NCBI RefSeq assembly: GCF_009664975.1
Contig: NZ_WJXB01000013.1
Span: 62,001 to 126,000 of the forward strand
DNA: 64,000 nucleotides
From: Paenibacillus monticola
GTDB taxonomy: Bacteria; Bacillota; Bacilli; Paenibacillales; Paenibacillaceae
Direction of reading: 5' to 3'
In this document: positions 62,795 through 64,000 of the stretch, one piece after another
How the letters are laid out: each line of letters starts with the position of its first letter
Numbering within the stretch: position 1 is the first letter of the stretch
Notes under the pieces: model-generated
Seen by the model: the letters and a program-made list of their open reading frames with translations, nothing else
The model's database searches: none
What the model was told of the DNA's origin: nothing
Translations under genes and position numbers: made by a program

Positions 62795-64000
62795 ATTCGA
62801 TATTGATGAGAATCTGGAGTCCCCCTTTGACATCAGACATTTCCGGCGCGCGATGGTATATATCAAACAGCAGCAAAAGCCCATGATTATCGCTCTTGTG
62901 CTAAGTACCCTTTCGGCGGCGGCGGCACTGTCAGCGCCGCTCATCCTGCAGCATGTCGTCGATGTGACGATTCCTGAGAAAGCCGTCCTTTCACTCTTGG
63001 GGTGGTCTGCACTGATGCTGGTAACCATCGTGGTCAGCGTTATATTCGCTACCATCCGCTCACGCATCATGACCCGCGTCGGGCAGGATATTATTTCCGA
63101 AATTCGCATGGATCTGTTCAAACATTTGCAGGAGCTGCCGTTCAAATATTACGATGATCGCCCACAGGGCAAGATCCTCATCCGGGTCGTAAACTATGTA
63201 AACGCGGTATCGGATGTGTTATCCAACGGCATTATCAACTTTATTCTGGAAATTGTGAATTTGATCTTTATTGCCGCGTTTATGTTTGCCGTCAATGTCC
63301 GACTCTCGCTGATCATTCTTGCCGGACTCCCCGTCTTCCTCGGGATTATGCTGATCATCAAGACCCGGCAGCGGCGCGCATGGCAGGCCGTATCCAACAA
63401 AAGCTCCAATCTGAATGCCTATATGCAGGAGAGCATCAGCGGCATTGGCGTGACACAAATCTTCTCCCGCGAGCAGCGCAATGAGGGCATCTTCACTGGC
63501 CTGGCTGCCAATTTCCGCAAGGAGTGGATAACGGCTGTGCGTTACAACGCCCTTATTCCGTTTACGGTCGATAACTTGGCCACGATTGTCACGTCATTAA
63601 TTTTCCTGGTTGGCCTATTGGCGCTGGACCCCAAAGATGTGACCTTCGGCGTCATTCTAGCGATGAGCAGCTACGCTGCTCGCTTCTGGCAGCCGATCCT
63701 GAATCTGTCGAACCTATACAATAACTTCATCAATGCCGTTTCCTACCTTGAGCGCATCTTCGAAACGCTGGATGAGCCGGTTACCGTCAGCGATATTCCA
63801 GGAGCAAAGGAATTACCACCCGTTCAGGGTGATGTGACCTTTGACAACGTGACCTTCGCTTATGATCCGGGGCACAACATCCTGGAGGACCTCTCCTTCG
63901 AAATCAAGGCAGGAGAAAGCATTGCCCTGGTAGGACCGACAGGCGCTGGCAAAACAACAGTCGTCAACCTAATTTCACGCTTTTACAACCTTACTGGTGG
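62781..64000 (+). CDS. ABC exporter half-transporter, partner subunit (partial)
   Basis: The first 406 residues are present, running off the right edge. Six membrane segments (about 30-330) and the start of an ATPase domain with Walker A LVGPTGAGKTTVVNL at the end. ATG 62781 lies inside the upstream gene, as is usual for heterodimeric exporters. The catalytic Glu and H-loop lie beyond the window; they should be canonical if the pair is asymmetric like TM287/288. Drug or lipid export is possible; substrate unknown. Confidence 0.92.
   Translation, partial: MARNKFDIDENLESPFDIRHFRRAMVYIKQQQKPMIIALVLSTLSAAAALSAPLILQHVVDVTIPEKAVLSLLGWSALMLVTIVVSVIFATIRSRIMTRVGQDIISEIRMDLFKHLQELPFKYYDDRPQGKILIRVVNYVNAVSDVLSNGIINFILEIVNLIFIAAFMFAVNVRLSLIILAGLPVFLGIMLIIKTRQRRAWQAVSNKSSNLNAYMQESISGIGVTQIFSREQRNEGIFTGLAANFRKEWITAVRYNALIPFTVDNLATIVTSLIFLVGLLALDPKDVTFGVILAMSSYAARFWQPILNLSNLYNNFINAVSYLERIFETLDEPVTVSDIPGAKELPPVQGDVTFDNVTFAYDPGHNILEDLSFEIKAGESIALVGPTGAGKTTVVNLISRFYNLTG

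Noticed and set aside
1..64000. tRNA, rRNA, known riboswitches, CRISPR arrays
   Set aside because: I looked for tRNA-like and riboswitch-like conserved blocks in the intergenic regions and for short regular repeats and found none I could support by eye; a covariance search would be decisive.

Overview
The window looks like chromosomal DNA of a Paenibacillus or close relative. The basis is gene content: a YesM/YesN-type two-component pair, an S-layer-homology protein, a stalk-domain protein, bacillithiol genes (yojF-bshB2), SstT, strong GGAGG-type ribosome binding sites, and a lasso-peptide cluster very close to paeninodin. I see no rRNA, tRNA, CRISPR array, prophage or intact insertion sequence.

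Layout. 1-8.5 kb: end of a sensor kinase/response regulator pair; a MarR regulator divergent from a flavodoxin-fold reductase; DUF1003 and a 25-residue membrane peptide; a secreted GH5 glucanase (GH5-X2-CBM46) with a cre site; DUF554, an unknown membrane protein and a zinc peptidase. 8.5-12.4 kb: a TetR-controlled ABC-2 exporter operon with a well-defined promoter and two 17-bp operators, then an STM3941-like membrane protein. 12.5-19.9 kb: a paeninodin-type lasso peptide cluster. The genes on the minus strand are cyclase, precursor, kinase, RRE protein, leader peptidase and ABC exporter; a nucleotidyltransferase lies convergent on the plus strand. The 41-residue precursor is at 17793-17918. 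20.1-26 kb: a five-gene oligopeptide-type ABC importer.

26.5-38 kb: three exported proteins in one minus-strand unit: a 1149-residue metallophosphoesterase, an S-layer-homology protein and a 2085-residue GH92 mannosidase with five carbohydrate-binding repeats. They look like a surface system for phosphorylated mannose-rich glycans. 38.5-42.6 kb: bshB2, yojF, a GH94 phosphorylase and a membrane-anchored methyltransferase. 42.9-46.2 kb: an unrecognised four-gene export/membrane cassette headed by a membrane-anchored subtilisin-like protease. 46.6-54.5 kb: amino-acid permease, stalk-domain protein, a holin-like small toxin ORF (possibly frameshifted), a short UvrA paralogue, DUF4003 and a cupin.

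54.6-57.4 kb: an orphan UlaA-type PTS IIC and a LacI regulator, with two identical 16-bp operators upstream of the IIC and cupin genes. 57.6-64 kb: SstT, a TetR regulator with a perfect 20-bp-arm inverted repeat at its promoter, two flavodoxin-fold proteins, and an asymmetric heterodimeric ABC exporter whose second gene runs off the window.

The strongest biology is the lasso cluster, whose precursor is a small gene between cyclase and kinase; the protease cassette at 42.9-46.2 kb, which I cannot name; and three families of short intergenic repeats, one of which shows a compensatory stem change.
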